A DNA stretch of 64,000 nt from Phytopseudomonas flavescens (lineage in GTDB: Bacteria; Pseudomonadota; Gammaproteobacteria; Pseudomonadales; Pseudomonadaceae). Positions 56,729 to 64,000 of this stretch are shown here, piece after piece; the first letter of the stretch is position 1, and each line of letters starts with the position of its first letter. The position numbers were made by a program, and so were the translations under genes. The notes under the pieces were generated by a model that was given only the letters and a program-made list of their open reading frames with translations, made no database searches and was not told the origin of the DNA. The stretch covers positions 62,001 to 126,000 of the forward strand of contig NZ_FNDG01000017.1 in the NCBI RefSeq assembly GCF_900100535.1. Direction: 5' to 3'.

Positions 56729-57544
56729 TTAGCGCTTGAGCGATGCCGAGAGATGTGGCTGGATCGCGGTCAGTACGGCCTTGAAGCACTTGGTGTTGCC
56801 GGCGACGATCTGGCCTTTCTCGAGGAATTCATGGCCACCGCTGAAGTCGCTGACCAGGCCGCCTGCTTCCTGGATCAGCAGGGCGCCGGCTGCCATGTCC
56901 CATTCGGACAGGCCGAATTCCCAGAAGGCGTCGAAGCGGCCGGCGGCCACGTAGGCCAGGTCCAGGCTGGCGGCGCCGGCGCGGCGTACGCCTGCGGTCT
57001 GGCCGACCAGGCTGCGGAACATGCCCAGGTAGTTTTCCAGGTTGTCCAGCTGGCTGTCGCGGAACGGGAAGCCAGTCCCCAGCAGGGCGCCTTCCAGGCT
57101 CTTGCGGTTGCTGACGCGCAGGCGACGGCCATTCAGGGCGGCGCCACGGCCACGGCTGGCGGTGAATTCTTCCTGGCGTACCGGGTCGATGATCACGGCG
57201 TGCTCCAGGCGGCCGCGGTATTTGCAGGCCAGGCTCACGGCGAAATGGGGCACACCGCGGATGAAGTTGGTGGTGCCATCAAGTGGGTCGATGATCCACT
57301 GATAGTCGGCGCCCTCGCCGCTGCCTTCGAGCAGGCCGCCTTCTTCGCCCAGGAAGCTGTGGGTCGGGTACGCCTTGCGCAGTGCCTGCACGATCAACAG
57401 CTCTGCGGAGCGGTCGATCTCGGTGACGTAGTCCTTGGCGTCCTTTTCATCTACGGAGATGACGTCCAGGCGTTCGATTGAGCGGAAGATCATTTCACCG
57501 GCGCTACGGGCTGCGCGCAGCGCGATATTCAGCATGGGCTGCAT
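56729..57544 (-). CDS. suhB: Inositol-1-monophosphatase
   Basis: The 271-residue Mg2+-dependent phosphatase carries the IMPase signatures DPLDGTTNFIRG (about residue 84) and WDMAAGALLIQEAGG (about 218). In E. coli SuhB also takes part in rRNA antitermination with Nus factors. Its start at 57544 lies opposite trmJ, about 143 bases away. Confidence 0.95.
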   Translation of the reverse strand: MQPMLNIALRAARSAGEMIFRSIERLDVISVDEKDAKDYVTEIDRSAELLIVQALRKAYPTHSFLGEEGGLLEGSGEGADYQWIIDPLDGTTNFIRGVPHFAVSLACKYRGRLEHAVIIDPVRQEEFTASRGRGAALNGRRLRVSNRKSLEGALLGTGFPFRDSQLDNLENYLGMFRSLVGQTAGVRRAGAASLDLAYVAAGRFDAFWEFGLSEWDMAAGALLIQEAGGLVSDFSGGHEFLEKGQIVAGNTKCFKAVLTAIQPHLSASLKR

Positions 57545-57687
57545 GGAAGTTCACCTGGGGTCGTAATAAAGCCGGCCATTCTAGCAGAAAAGCCTGTCGC
57601 TTGAAGTGCCGTCCGTGTCTCGCATGGCATAAAGCGGGGGGCTTCTGTAAGATTTGTCGCCTTGTTTATCCGACGCGGGCGTCTCCC

Positions 57688-58467
57688 TTGCTGCAGAACA
57701 TTCGAGTGGTACTGGTCAATACCAGCCATCCCGGCAATATCGGCGGGGCGGCTCGCGCCATGAAGAATATGGGGGTGTCGCGGCTGGTGCTGGTCGAGCC
57801 GCGTCAGTTTCCGAGCGAGGAGGCGGTGGCTCGTGCTTCCGGCGCTACCGATATCCTCGAGGCGGCGCGGGTGGTTTCGTGCCTCGAGGAGGCGTTGGTC
57901 GGCTGCAGCCTGGTGTTCGGTACCAGTGCCCGCGAGCGGCGCATTCCCTGGCCGCTGATCGGCCCGCGGGACTGTGGTGTGAAAGCTGTTGAGAAAGCTG
58001 CGGGCGGCGGTGAGGTGGCGCTGGTATTCGGTCGCGAGCATGCTGGCCTCACCAATGAAGAGCTGCAGCGTTGCCACTTCCATGTGCACATTCCGTCCGA
58101 TCCGGCATTCAGCTCGCTGAATCTGGCGGCTGCAGTGCAGGTGCTGACCTACGAGGCGCGCATGGCCGCCCTGGCGCTGGAGAATGCGCCCCTTGTGGCG
58201 CCTCGTCAGGAGGTTGCTGCCGATGAGGGCGAGCAGCCGGTGACCGCTGACGAGATGGAGTCCTTCTATGGGCACCTCGAGGAATCGCTGGTGGAAATCG
58301 GTTTTCTGGACCCGGTCAGTCCGCGCCATCTGATGAGTCGCCTGCGTCGTCTGTACGGCCGCAGTGGCGTGACCAGGTTGGAAATGAACATCTTGCGCGG
58401 CGTGTTGACGGAAACGCTCAAGGCGGCGCGCGGCGAGCACCATAAGCGGGGAAAGGCCGATGTTTGA
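57688..58467 (+). CDS. trmJ: tRNA (cytidine/uridine-2'-O-)-methyltransferase TrmJ
   Basis: The 259-residue SPOUT enzyme methylates the 2'-O of position 32 in several tRNAs. Motifs: IRVVLVNTSHPGNIGGAARAMKNMGVSRLVLVEP at the N-terminus, VALVFGREHAGLTNEEL, and HVHIPSDPAFSSLNLAAAVQVLTYEARM. The start is TTG 57688, giving the usual MLQNIRVV; no ATG is available ahead of the conserved strand. It overlaps cysE by 8 bases. Confidence 0.93.
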   Translation: MLQNIRVVLVNTSHPGNIGGAARAMKNMGVSRLVLVEPRQFPSEEAVARASGATDILEAARVVSCLEEALVGCSLVFGTSARERRIPWPLIGPRDCGVKAVEKAAGGGEVALVFGREHAGLTNEELQRCHFHVHIPSDPAFSSLNLAAAVQVLTYEARMAALALENAPLVAPRQEVAADEGEQPVTADEMESFYGHLEESLVEIGFLDPVSPRHLMSRLRRLYGRSGVTRLEMNILRGVLTETLKAARGEHHKRGKADV

Positions 58468-59239
58468 GCGCATGCGGGAAGATATCCAGGGTGTTTTTCA
58501 TCGTGATCCGGCGGCGCGCAATGCGTTCGAAGTGATCACCTGTTACCCCGGGTTGCATGCGGTTTGGCTGCATCGGGTTGCTCATGGGTTGTGGGTATCC
58601 GGCTGGAAGTGGCTGGCGCGCAGCGTGTCGAACTTCAGTCGCTGGCTGACCGGCATCGAGATTCATCCGGGTGCGGTGATCGGTCGGCGTTTCTTCATCG
58701 ATCACGGCATGGGTATCGTCATCGGTGAAACCGCCGAGATCGGGGACGACGTGACGCTCTATCAAGGTGTGACCCTGGGTGGTACCAGTTGGAACAAAGG
58801 CAAGCGTCACCCGACACTCGAAGATGGCGTGGTGGTGGGGGCTGGCGCCAAGGTGCTCGGCCCGTTCACGGTCGGTGCCGGCGCCAAGATCGGTTCCAAT
58901 GCGGTGGTCACCAAGGCGGTGCCGGCTGGTGCGACGGCGGTGGGGATTCCGGCCAAGATCATCGTCAAGGGCGATGATGGGCTCGAGGCTCAGCGCCAGG
59001 CCATCGCCGACAAGCTGGGTTTCGATGCCTACGGCGTCAGTCAGGACATGCCCGATCCAGTGGCGCGGGCGATCGCGCAACTGCTCGATCACCTGCATGC
59101 GGTCGACAATCGCCTGGAGGACATGTGCGAGGCGCTCGGTGCGCTGGGCAGCGATTATCGTGCCAAGAAGTTGCCCGAGCTTCGCGCCGAAGACTTCGAT
59201 GGTGTCTGCAAGGGGCAGGGCGACAAGCCGGCTGCCTGA
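58460..59239 (+). CDS. cysE: Serine O-acetyltransferase
   Basis: The 259-residue enzyme makes O-acetylserine, the carbon acceptor for cysteine synthesis. An N-terminal helical part (RMREDIQGVFHRDPAARNAFEVITCYPGLHAVWLHRVAH) is followed by a left-handed beta-helix with hexapeptide repeats (IHPGAVIGRRFFIDHGMGIVIGETAEIGDDVTLYQGVTLGG). The position next to the isc operon links cysteine supply to Fe-S assembly, since IscS uses cysteine. Confidence 0.95.
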   Translation: MFERMREDIQGVFHRDPAARNAFEVITCYPGLHAVWLHRVAHGLWVSGWKWLARSVSNFSRWLTGIEIHPGAVIGRRFFIDHGMGIVIGETAEIGDDVTLYQGVTLGGTSWNKGKRHPTLEDGVVVGAGAKVLGPFTVGAGAKIGSNAVVTKAVPAGATAVGIPAKIIVKGDDGLEAQRQAIADKLGFDAYGVSQDMPDPVARAIAQLLDHLHAVDNRLEDMCEALGALGSDYRAKKLPELRAEDFDGVCKGQGDKPAA

Positions 59240-59321
59240 TGCGTGGCCAGCGTGGCTTTGCTATGATTCGCCGCCGTAATGGGCATGCAAGGCGCTAAAT
59301 CCGAGTGTTTTACTAGGTCTT

Positions 59322-59354
59322 ATAGTTGACTTAAATACTCGGGAATAGGATAAT
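59322..59354 (+). promoter_or_regulatory. iscR promoter with overlapping IscR type 1 site
   Basis: A sigma-70 promoter is visible: TTGACT (59326-59331), a 17-base spacer, and GATAAT (59349-59354). It is covered by a sequence from 59322 to 59346 (ATAGTTGACT...CGGGAAT) matching the IscR type 1 site. A second, weaker half-similar site lies just upstream (about 59298-59323, CCGAGTGTTTTACTAGG). This fits autorepression by [2Fe-2S]-IscR. Confidence 0.8.
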
Positions 59355-59386
59355 CGCACCACATTGTGATTCCTTGGTAACCCTTC

Positions 59387-59884
59387 ATGCGACTGACTAC
59401 CAAAGGCCGATACGCCGTGACTGCCATGCTCGATCTGGCGCTGCATGCCCAGAACGGGCCGGTGTCTCTCGCCGATATCTCCGAGCGCCAGGGTATTTCC
59501 CTCTCTTACCTCGAGCAGCTGTTTGCCAAGCTTCGTCGTGGGAGCCTGGTGTCCAGCGTGCGTGGCCCGGGCGGTGGCTATCAGTTGTCGCGCAACATGC
59601 AGGGTATCCAGGTCGCCGAAGTGATCGACGCGGTCAACGAATCCGTCGACGCCACCCGTTGCCAGGGGCAGGGTGGTTGTCATTCCGGCGACATTTGCCT
59701 GACCCACCACCTGTGGTGTGATCTGAGCCAGCAGATCCACGAATTCCTCAGCGGCATCAGTCTGGCCGATCTGGTCACTCGCCGCGAGGTGCAGGAAGTC
59801 GCCCAGCGCCAGGATCAGCGTCGCTGCAACAGCAATGGCAGGGCGCACCATCTGGATAAGATTGAAGCGTCCACCGTCGATTGA
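59387..59884 (+). CDS. iscR: Fe-S cluster regulator IscR
   Basis: The 165-residue Rrf2-type regulator has an N-terminal winged helix (LTTKGRYAVTAMLDLALHA, ISLSYLEQLFAKLRRGSLVSSVRGPGGGYQL). The [2Fe-2S] ligands C92, C98, C104 and H107 are in place. It represses the isc operon when clusters are plentiful. It is the first gene of the operon. Confidence 0.97.
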   Translation: MRLTTKGRYAVTAMLDLALHAQNGPVSLADISERQGISLSYLEQLFAKLRRGSLVSSVRGPGGGYQLSRNMQGIQVAEVIDAVNESVDATRCQGQGGCHSGDICLTHHLWCDLSQQIHEFLSGISLADLVTRREVQEVAQRQDQRRCNSNGRAHHLDKIEASTVD

Positions 59885-59927
59885 GCACGCAAGGCGCCGG
59901 CCTGATACCTGATTAGGAGATACCGAA

Positions 59928-61142
59928 ATGAAATTGCCGATCTACATGGACTACTCTGCGACAACGCCGGTCGACCCTCGCGTTGCGCAAAAAATGATCG
60001 AATGCCTGACCAACGAAGGCAACTTCGGCAACCCGGCTTCGCGCTCCCACGTATTCGGCTGGAAAGCCGAAGAAGCGGTAGAGAACGCCCGCCGTCAGGT
60101 TGCTGAACTGGTCAACGCCGACCCTCGCGAGATCGTCTGGACCTCCGGTGCCACCGAGTCCGACAACCTTGCGATCAAGGGCGTAGCCAGCTTCTACGCA
60201 AGCAAGGGCAAGCACCTGATCACCTCGAAGATCGAGCACAAAGCGGTGCTCGACACCATGCGTCAGCTCGAGCGTGAAGGCTTCGAAGTCACCTACATCG
60301 AGCCCGGCGAAGATGGCCTGATCACTCCGGCCATGGTCGAGGCAGCGTTGCGCGAAGACACCATTCTGGTGTCGATCATGCACGTCAACAACGAAATCGG
60401 TACCGTCAACGACATCGCCGCGATTGGCGAGCTGCTGCGCGCTCGTGGTGTGTTCTTCCACGTCGATGCCGCCCAGTCGACCGGCAAGGTGGAAATCGAC
60501 CTGCAAAAGCTCAAGGTCGACCTGATGGCCTTCTCGGCGCACAAGACCTACGGCCCGAAAGGGGTCGGCGCGCTTTACGTACGCCGCAAGCCGCGTATCC
60601 GTCTGGAAGCTCAGACCCACGGTGGTGGGCATGAGCGCGGCATGCGTTCCGGCACCCTGGCGACCCATCAGTGCGTCGGCATGGGCGAAGCCTTCCGTAT
60701 CGCCAAGGAAGAAATGGCTGCAGAGAACGCCAAGGTACTGGCCCTGCGTGAGCGCTTCTTCAAGCACGTCGACGGTCTGGAAGAGCTGTACATCAACGGC
60801 AGCATGACGGCCCGTGTCCCGCACAACCTGAACCTCAGCTTCAACTATGTGGAAGGCGAGTCGCTGATCATGGCGCTCAAGGATTTGGCGGTATCGTCCG
60901 GTTCGGCCTGTACCTCGGCCTCTCTGGAGCCTTCCTATGTGCTGCGCGCCCTGGGTCGCAACGACGAGTTGGCACACAGCTCCATTCGCTTCACCTTCGG
61001 TCGCTTTACCACCGAAGAAGAAGTCGACTACGCCGCGGAGAAAGTACGCGAGGCAGTCACCAAGCTGCGCGAACTGTCGCCGCTCTGGGATATGTTCAAA
61101 GAGGGTGTCGACATTTCCAAGGTGGAATGGGCAGCACACTGA
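59928..61142 (+). CDS. iscS: Cysteine desulfurase IscS
   Basis: The 404-residue PLP enzyme takes sulfur from cysteine as a persulfide for Fe-S clusters and tRNA thiolation. The PLP Lys lies in SAHKTYGPKG and the persulfide Cys in SSGSACTSASLEPSYVLRALG. The N-terminus PIYMDYSATTPVDPRV is characteristic of group I enzymes. GGAG precedes the start. Confidence 0.97.
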   Translation: MKLPIYMDYSATTPVDPRVAQKMIECLTNEGNFGNPASRSHVFGWKAEEAVENARRQVAELVNADPREIVWTSGATESDNLAIKGVASFYASKGKHLITSKIEHKAVLDTMRQLEREGFEVTYIEPGEDGLITPAMVEAALREDTILVSIMHVNNEIGTVNDIAAIGELLRARGVFFHVDAAQSTGKVEIDLQKLKVDLMAFSAHKTYGPKGVGALYVRRKPRIRLEAQTHGGGHERGMRSGTLATHQCVGMGEAFRIAKEEMAAENAKVLALRERFFKHVDGLEELYINGSMTARVPHNLNLSFNYVEGESLIMALKDLAVSSGSACTSASLEPSYVLRALGRNDELAHSSIRFTFGRFTTEEEVDYAAEKVREAVTKLRELSPLWDMFKEGVDISKVEWAAH

Positions 61143-61184
61143 AAGCTGCCGGTGAGCGGCGCCTGATGAAAGAGGATTGATAAC

Positions 61185-61571
61185 ATGGCTTACAGCGAAA
61201 AGGTCATCGACCACTACGAGAACCCGCGCAACGTCGGCAAGATGAACGCGGAAGATCCTGACGTCGGCACCGGCATGGTCGGCGCGCCGGCCTGCGGCGA
61301 CGTGATGCGTCTGCAGATCAAGGTCAACGAGCAGGGTGTCATCGAAGACGCCAAGTTCAAGACCTACGGTTGTGGTTCCGCCATCGCCTCCAGTTCCCTC
61401 GCTACCGAGTGGATGAAGGGCAAGACGCTGGACGAGGCAGAGACCATCAAGAATACCCAGCTTGCCGAAGAGTTGGCTCTGCCACCGGTGAAAATCCACT
61501 GTTCGGTACTCGCCGAGGACGCCATCAAGGCGGCCGTGCGCGACTACAAGCAGAAGAAAGGTTTGCTCTAA
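61185..61571 (+). CDS. iscU: Fe-S scaffold protein IscU
   Basis: The 128-residue scaffold has three cluster Cys (GAPACGDV, YGCGSAIASS, KIHCSVLAEDAI), the Asp after the first Cys, and the LPPVK motif that HscA recognises. Length is typical. Confidence 0.97.
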   Translation: MAYSEKVIDHYENPRNVGKMNAEDPDVGTGMVGAPACGDVMRLQIKVNEQGVIEDAKFKTYGCGSAIASSSLATEWMKGKTLDEAETIKNTQLAEELALPPVKIHCSVLAEDAIKAAVRDYKQKKGLL

Positions 61572-61583
61572 GGAGGTTCGTCG

Positions 61584-61907
61584 ATGGCCATCAGCATGAC
61601 TCCAGCGGCTGCCCAGCATATCCGTCGTTCGCTCGACGGTCGTGGCAAGGGTGAGGGTATTCGCCTCGGTGTACGCACCACGGGCTGTTCCGGCCTGGCC
61701 TACGTGTTGGAGTTCGTCGACGAAACCGCCGGCGAAGATCAGGTGTTCGAGAGCCACGGTGTCAAGGTGATCATCGATCCCAAGAGCCTGGTTTACCTCG
61801 ATGGCACCGAACTGGATTTCGTCAGGGAGGGGTTGAACGAAGGCTTCAAGTTCAACAACCCGAACGTCCGTGGTGAGTGTGGCTGCGGCGAAAGCTTCAA
61901 TATCTGA
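61584..61907 (+). CDS. iscA: Fe-S assembly protein IscA
   Basis: The 107-residue A-type carrier has the conserved Cys in TTGCSGLAYV and GECGCGESF. It passes clusters or iron to apoproteins. The stop overlaps the hscB start by one base (TGATG). Confidence 0.96.
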   Translation: MAISMTPAAAQHIRRSLDGRGKGEGIRLGVRTTGCSGLAYVLEFVDETAGEDQVFESHGVKVIIDPKSLVYLDGTELDFVREGLNEGFKFNNPNVRGECGCGESFNI

Positions 61908-62434
61908 TGAACAGTTCCGGTCCTTGCCATTTCGCCCTGTTCGAACTGCAGCCGAGCTTTCGCCTTGATCTCGATCAGTTGGCGGCTCGCTATCGCGAGC
62001 TGGCGCGCAGCGTACACCCCGACCGCTTCGCCGATGCTTCCGAGCGAGAACGGCGCCTGGCGCTGGAGCGTTCGGCGAGCCTCAACGAGGCTTACCGCAC
62101 GCTCAGGAGCGACTCGCAGCGAGCCCGTTATCTGCTGGCGATGCGTGGTCCCGAGCTGCCGCTGGAAGTCACCGTGCAGGATCCCGACTTCCTGATGCAG
62201 CAGATGCAGTGGCGTGAGGAACTGGAAGAGCTGCAGGACGAAGCCGATCTGGCCGGCGTCGCCGCTTTCAAGGGCCGCCTGAAGACCGCACAGCAGCAGC
62301 TCAACGAACGTTTCGCCGAAGCCTGGGAGGAGGATGCGCGCCGAGAAGAGGCCGAACGCCTGATGCGCCGCATGCAGTTCCTCGACAAGCTTTCCCACGA
62401 GGTGCGCCAGTTGGAAGAGCGCCTCGACGATTAA
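61907..62434 (+). CDS. hscB: J-protein cochaperone HscB
   Basis: The 175-residue protein has an N-terminal J domain (about 5-75) with the HPD motif in VHPDRFADASERERRLALE and a C-terminal three-helix IscU-binding region (PDFLMQQMQWREELEEL). It delivers IscU to HscA and stimulates its ATPase. Confidence 0.95.
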   Translation: MNSSGPCHFALFELQPSFRLDLDQLAARYRELARSVHPDRFADASERERRLALERSASLNEAYRTLRSDSQRARYLLAMRGPELPLEVTVQDPDFLMQQMQWREELEELQDEADLAGVAAFKGRLKTAQQQLNERFAEAWEEDARREEAERLMRRMQFLDKLSHEVRQLEERLDD

Positions 62435-62488
62435 TGCGCGTACGGCTGCCGTGGCCGTGCCTGATACCCAGATAAGCATCGACTACCT

Positions 62489-64000
62489 ATGGCTTTATTG
62501 CAGATTGCTGAGCCCGGACAAAGCCCGCAACCACACCAGCGTCGTCTGGCTGTCGGGATCGACCTGGGTACTACCAATTCCCTGGTCGCTGCCGTGCGCA
62601 GCGGCGTCAGCGAGCCGCTGCCGGACAGTGAAGGGCGCCTGATTCTGCCCTCGGCCGTGCGTTATCACGCCGATCGCGTCGAAGTCGGTGAGACGGCCCG
62701 TCGTGATGCCGCCAGCGACCCCTTCAACAGTATCCTGTCGGTCAAGCGCCTGATGGGGCGCGGTCTTGCCGATGTGAAGCAATTGGGCGAGCAGTTGCCT
62801 TATCGCTTCGTCGCCGGTGAGTCGCACATGCCGTTCATCGACACCGTGCAGGGGCTGAAAAGCCCTGTGGAAGTGTCCGCCGACATCCTCAGGGTGTTGC
62901 GCCAGCGTGCCGAGTCGACCTTGGGGGGCGAGCTGGTAGGCGCGGTGATCACCGTGCCGGCCTATTTCGACGATTCCCAGCGTCAGGCCACCAAGGACGC
63001 TGCGCGTCTGGCCGGTCTGAGCGTGCTGCGTCTGCTCAACGAGCCCACTGCCGCCGCGGTCGCCTACGGCCTCGACCAGAATGCCGAGGGCATGGTGGCG
63101 ATCTACGACCTGGGAGGCGGTACTTTCGACATCTCCATCCTGCGCCTGACCGGCGGTGTGTTCGAGGTGCTGGCGACCGGTGGTGACAGTGCGCTGGGAG
63201 GCGACGATTTCGACCACGCTATCGCTGGCTGGATCGTCGAGCAGGCCGGTCTCTCCGCCGATATCGAGCCCGGAGCCCAGCGCAGCCTGCTGCAGGCCGC
63301 CTGCGCCGCCAAGGAAGCGCTGACCGATGCCGACAGTGTCGAAGTCGTGCACGGTCAGTGGCGCGGCGTACTGTCACGTACCGGTTTCCAGGCGCTGATC
63401 GAGCCCATGGTGGCGCGCAGCCTGAAGGCTTGTCGCCGTGCGGTGCGCGATGCCGGTATCGAAGTCGAAGACGTCGGCGCGGTGGTCATGGTCGGTGGCT
63501 CGACCCGGGTACCGTGCGTGCGCGAGGCAGTCGGCGGGCTGTTCGGTCGTCAGCCGCTGACCAATATCGACCCGGATCAGGTGGTCGCCATCGGCGCGGC
63601 GATCCAGGCCGACGCCCTGGCTGGCAACCGTCGTGCAGACGGCGAAGAATTGCTCCTGCTGGATGTCATCCCGTTGTCCCTGGGGCTGGAAACCATGGGC
63701 GGGTTGATGGAAAAAGTGATTCCGCGCAACACCACGATTCCAGTGGCTCGTGCTCAGGAATTCACGACCTACAAAGATGGCCAGAGCGCCATGATGATCC
63801 ATGTGTTGCAGGGCGAGCGTGAGCTGATCAGTGATTGCAGATCTCTGGCGCGCTTCGAGCTGCGTGGTATCCCGCCCATGGTGGCTGGCGCTGCGAAGAT
63901 CCGCGTGACCTTCCAGGTGGACGCCGATGGCCTGCTCAGCGTAAGTGCCCGCGAGCTGGCGTCGGGCGTCGAAGCCAGTATCCAGGTCAAGCCGTCCTAC
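62489..64000 (+). CDS. hscA: Hsp70-type chaperone HscA (partial)
   Basis: 504 codons are present, from ATG 62489 to the right edge, with no stop. The ATPase domain has VGIDLGTTNSLVAAVRSG, IYDLGGGTFDISIL and VMVGGSTRVPCVREAV. The substrate-binding domain follows (VIPLSLGLETMGGLMEKVIPRNTTIP). HscA with HscB releases clusters from IscU via its LPPVK motif. About 115 residues of the C-terminal lid should lie beyond the window, followed by fdx and iscX. Confidence 0.96.
   Translation, partial: MALLQIAEPGQSPQPHQRRLAVGIDLGTTNSLVAAVRSGVSEPLPDSEGRLILPSAVRYHADRVEVGETARRDAASDPFNSILSVKRLMGRGLADVKQLGEQLPYRFVAGESHMPFIDTVQGLKSPVEVSADILRVLRQRAESTLGGELVGAVITVPAYFDDSQRQATKDAARLAGLSVLRLLNEPTAAAVAYGLDQNAEGMVAIYDLGGGTFDISILRLTGGVFEVLATGGDSALGGDDFDHAIAGWIVEQAGLSADIEPGAQRSLLQAACAAKEALTDADSVEVVHGQWRGVLSRTGFQALIEPMVARSLKACRRAVRDAGIEVEDVGAVVMVGGSTRVPCVREAVGGLFGRQPLTNIDPDQVVAIGAAIQADALAGNRRADGEELLLLDVIPLSLGLETMGGLMEKVIPRNTTIPVARAQEFTTYKDGQSAMMIHVLQGERELISDCRSLARFELRGIPPMVAGAAKIRVTFQVDADGLLSVSARELASGVEASIQVKPSY

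Noticed and set aside
59913..61757. A 614-codon minus-strand frame over iscS-iscU
   Set aside because: The isc genes are complete and ordered on the plus strand.

Overview
The window reads as a chromosomal segment of a Pseudomonas species. The DNA is GC-rich with strong G/C at third codon positions, and the gene order from about 0.3 to 24 kb (SEC-C/YchJ proteins, OmpA lipoprotein, DinG, esterase, OmpA lipoprotein, pdxH, CdaR-type regulator, GntP permease, glycerate kinase, SlyB-like protein, mrp operon) matches, from memory, the P. aeruginosa PA1035-PA1059 neighbourhood. Small dispersed repeats resemble those of the P. mendocina/P. oleovorans group; that placement is inference. Most genes are housekeeping core genes, and no plasmid, intact prophage or CRISPR array is visible.

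Layout. 0-5.2 kb: small conserved proteins, including a His-rich SEC-C protein, YchJ, a LEA-type lipoprotein, an OmpA lipoprotein, and a DUF1145 protein followed by a secreted collagen-like protein. 5.4-12.9 kb: DinG helicase, a GH50-like (agarase-type) periplasmic hydrolase, a serine beta-lactamase-like esterase, an OmpA lipoprotein with a long Ala/Lys tail, and PdxH. 13.0-17.0 kb: a glycerate module (CdaR-type regulator, GntP permease, glycerate kinase). 17.2-23.9 kb: a SlyB-like lipoprotein and the six-gene group 2 Mrp/Sha cation/proton antiporter operon. 24-29.6 kb: GNAT acetyltransferase, COG2509-like FAD oxidoreductase, DUF998 protein, tandem universal stress protein, RlmF and a bacteriohemerythrin. 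30-36 kb: SLC13/RCK permease with a small winged-helix protein, then valS, a holC-linked hypothetical and holC.

36.3-42 kb holds a FecI-like sigma factor, a FecR-like anti-sigma factor with a Tat-like motif, a siderophore receptor with an N-terminal signalling domain, and an ABC permease/ATPase fusion. This cell-surface-signalling iron-uptake set sits between holC and pepA, which are neighbours in P. aeruginosa. 42.1-46.8 kb: pepA, divergent lptF-lptG, an RDD protein and a cold-shock protein. 46.8-50.3 kb is lower in GC and accessory-looking, with clustered inverted repeats, an IS256-family transposase remnant and a chemoreceptor. 50.3-56.7 kb: tRNA-Leu(CAA), queA-tgt-yajC-secD-secF and a glycine-zipper protein. 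56.7-64 kb: suhB, trmJ-cysE and the isc operon (iscR-iscS-iscU-iscA-hscB-hscA), with hscA cut by the right edge.

I saw no convincing novel multi-gene defence or biosynthetic system. The most unusual items are the GH50-like enzyme, the collagen-like exported protein, the iron-signalling insertion between holC and pepA, the accessory patch at 46.8-50.3 kb, and MITE-like repeats at about 1.6, 15.7 and 29.7 kb.
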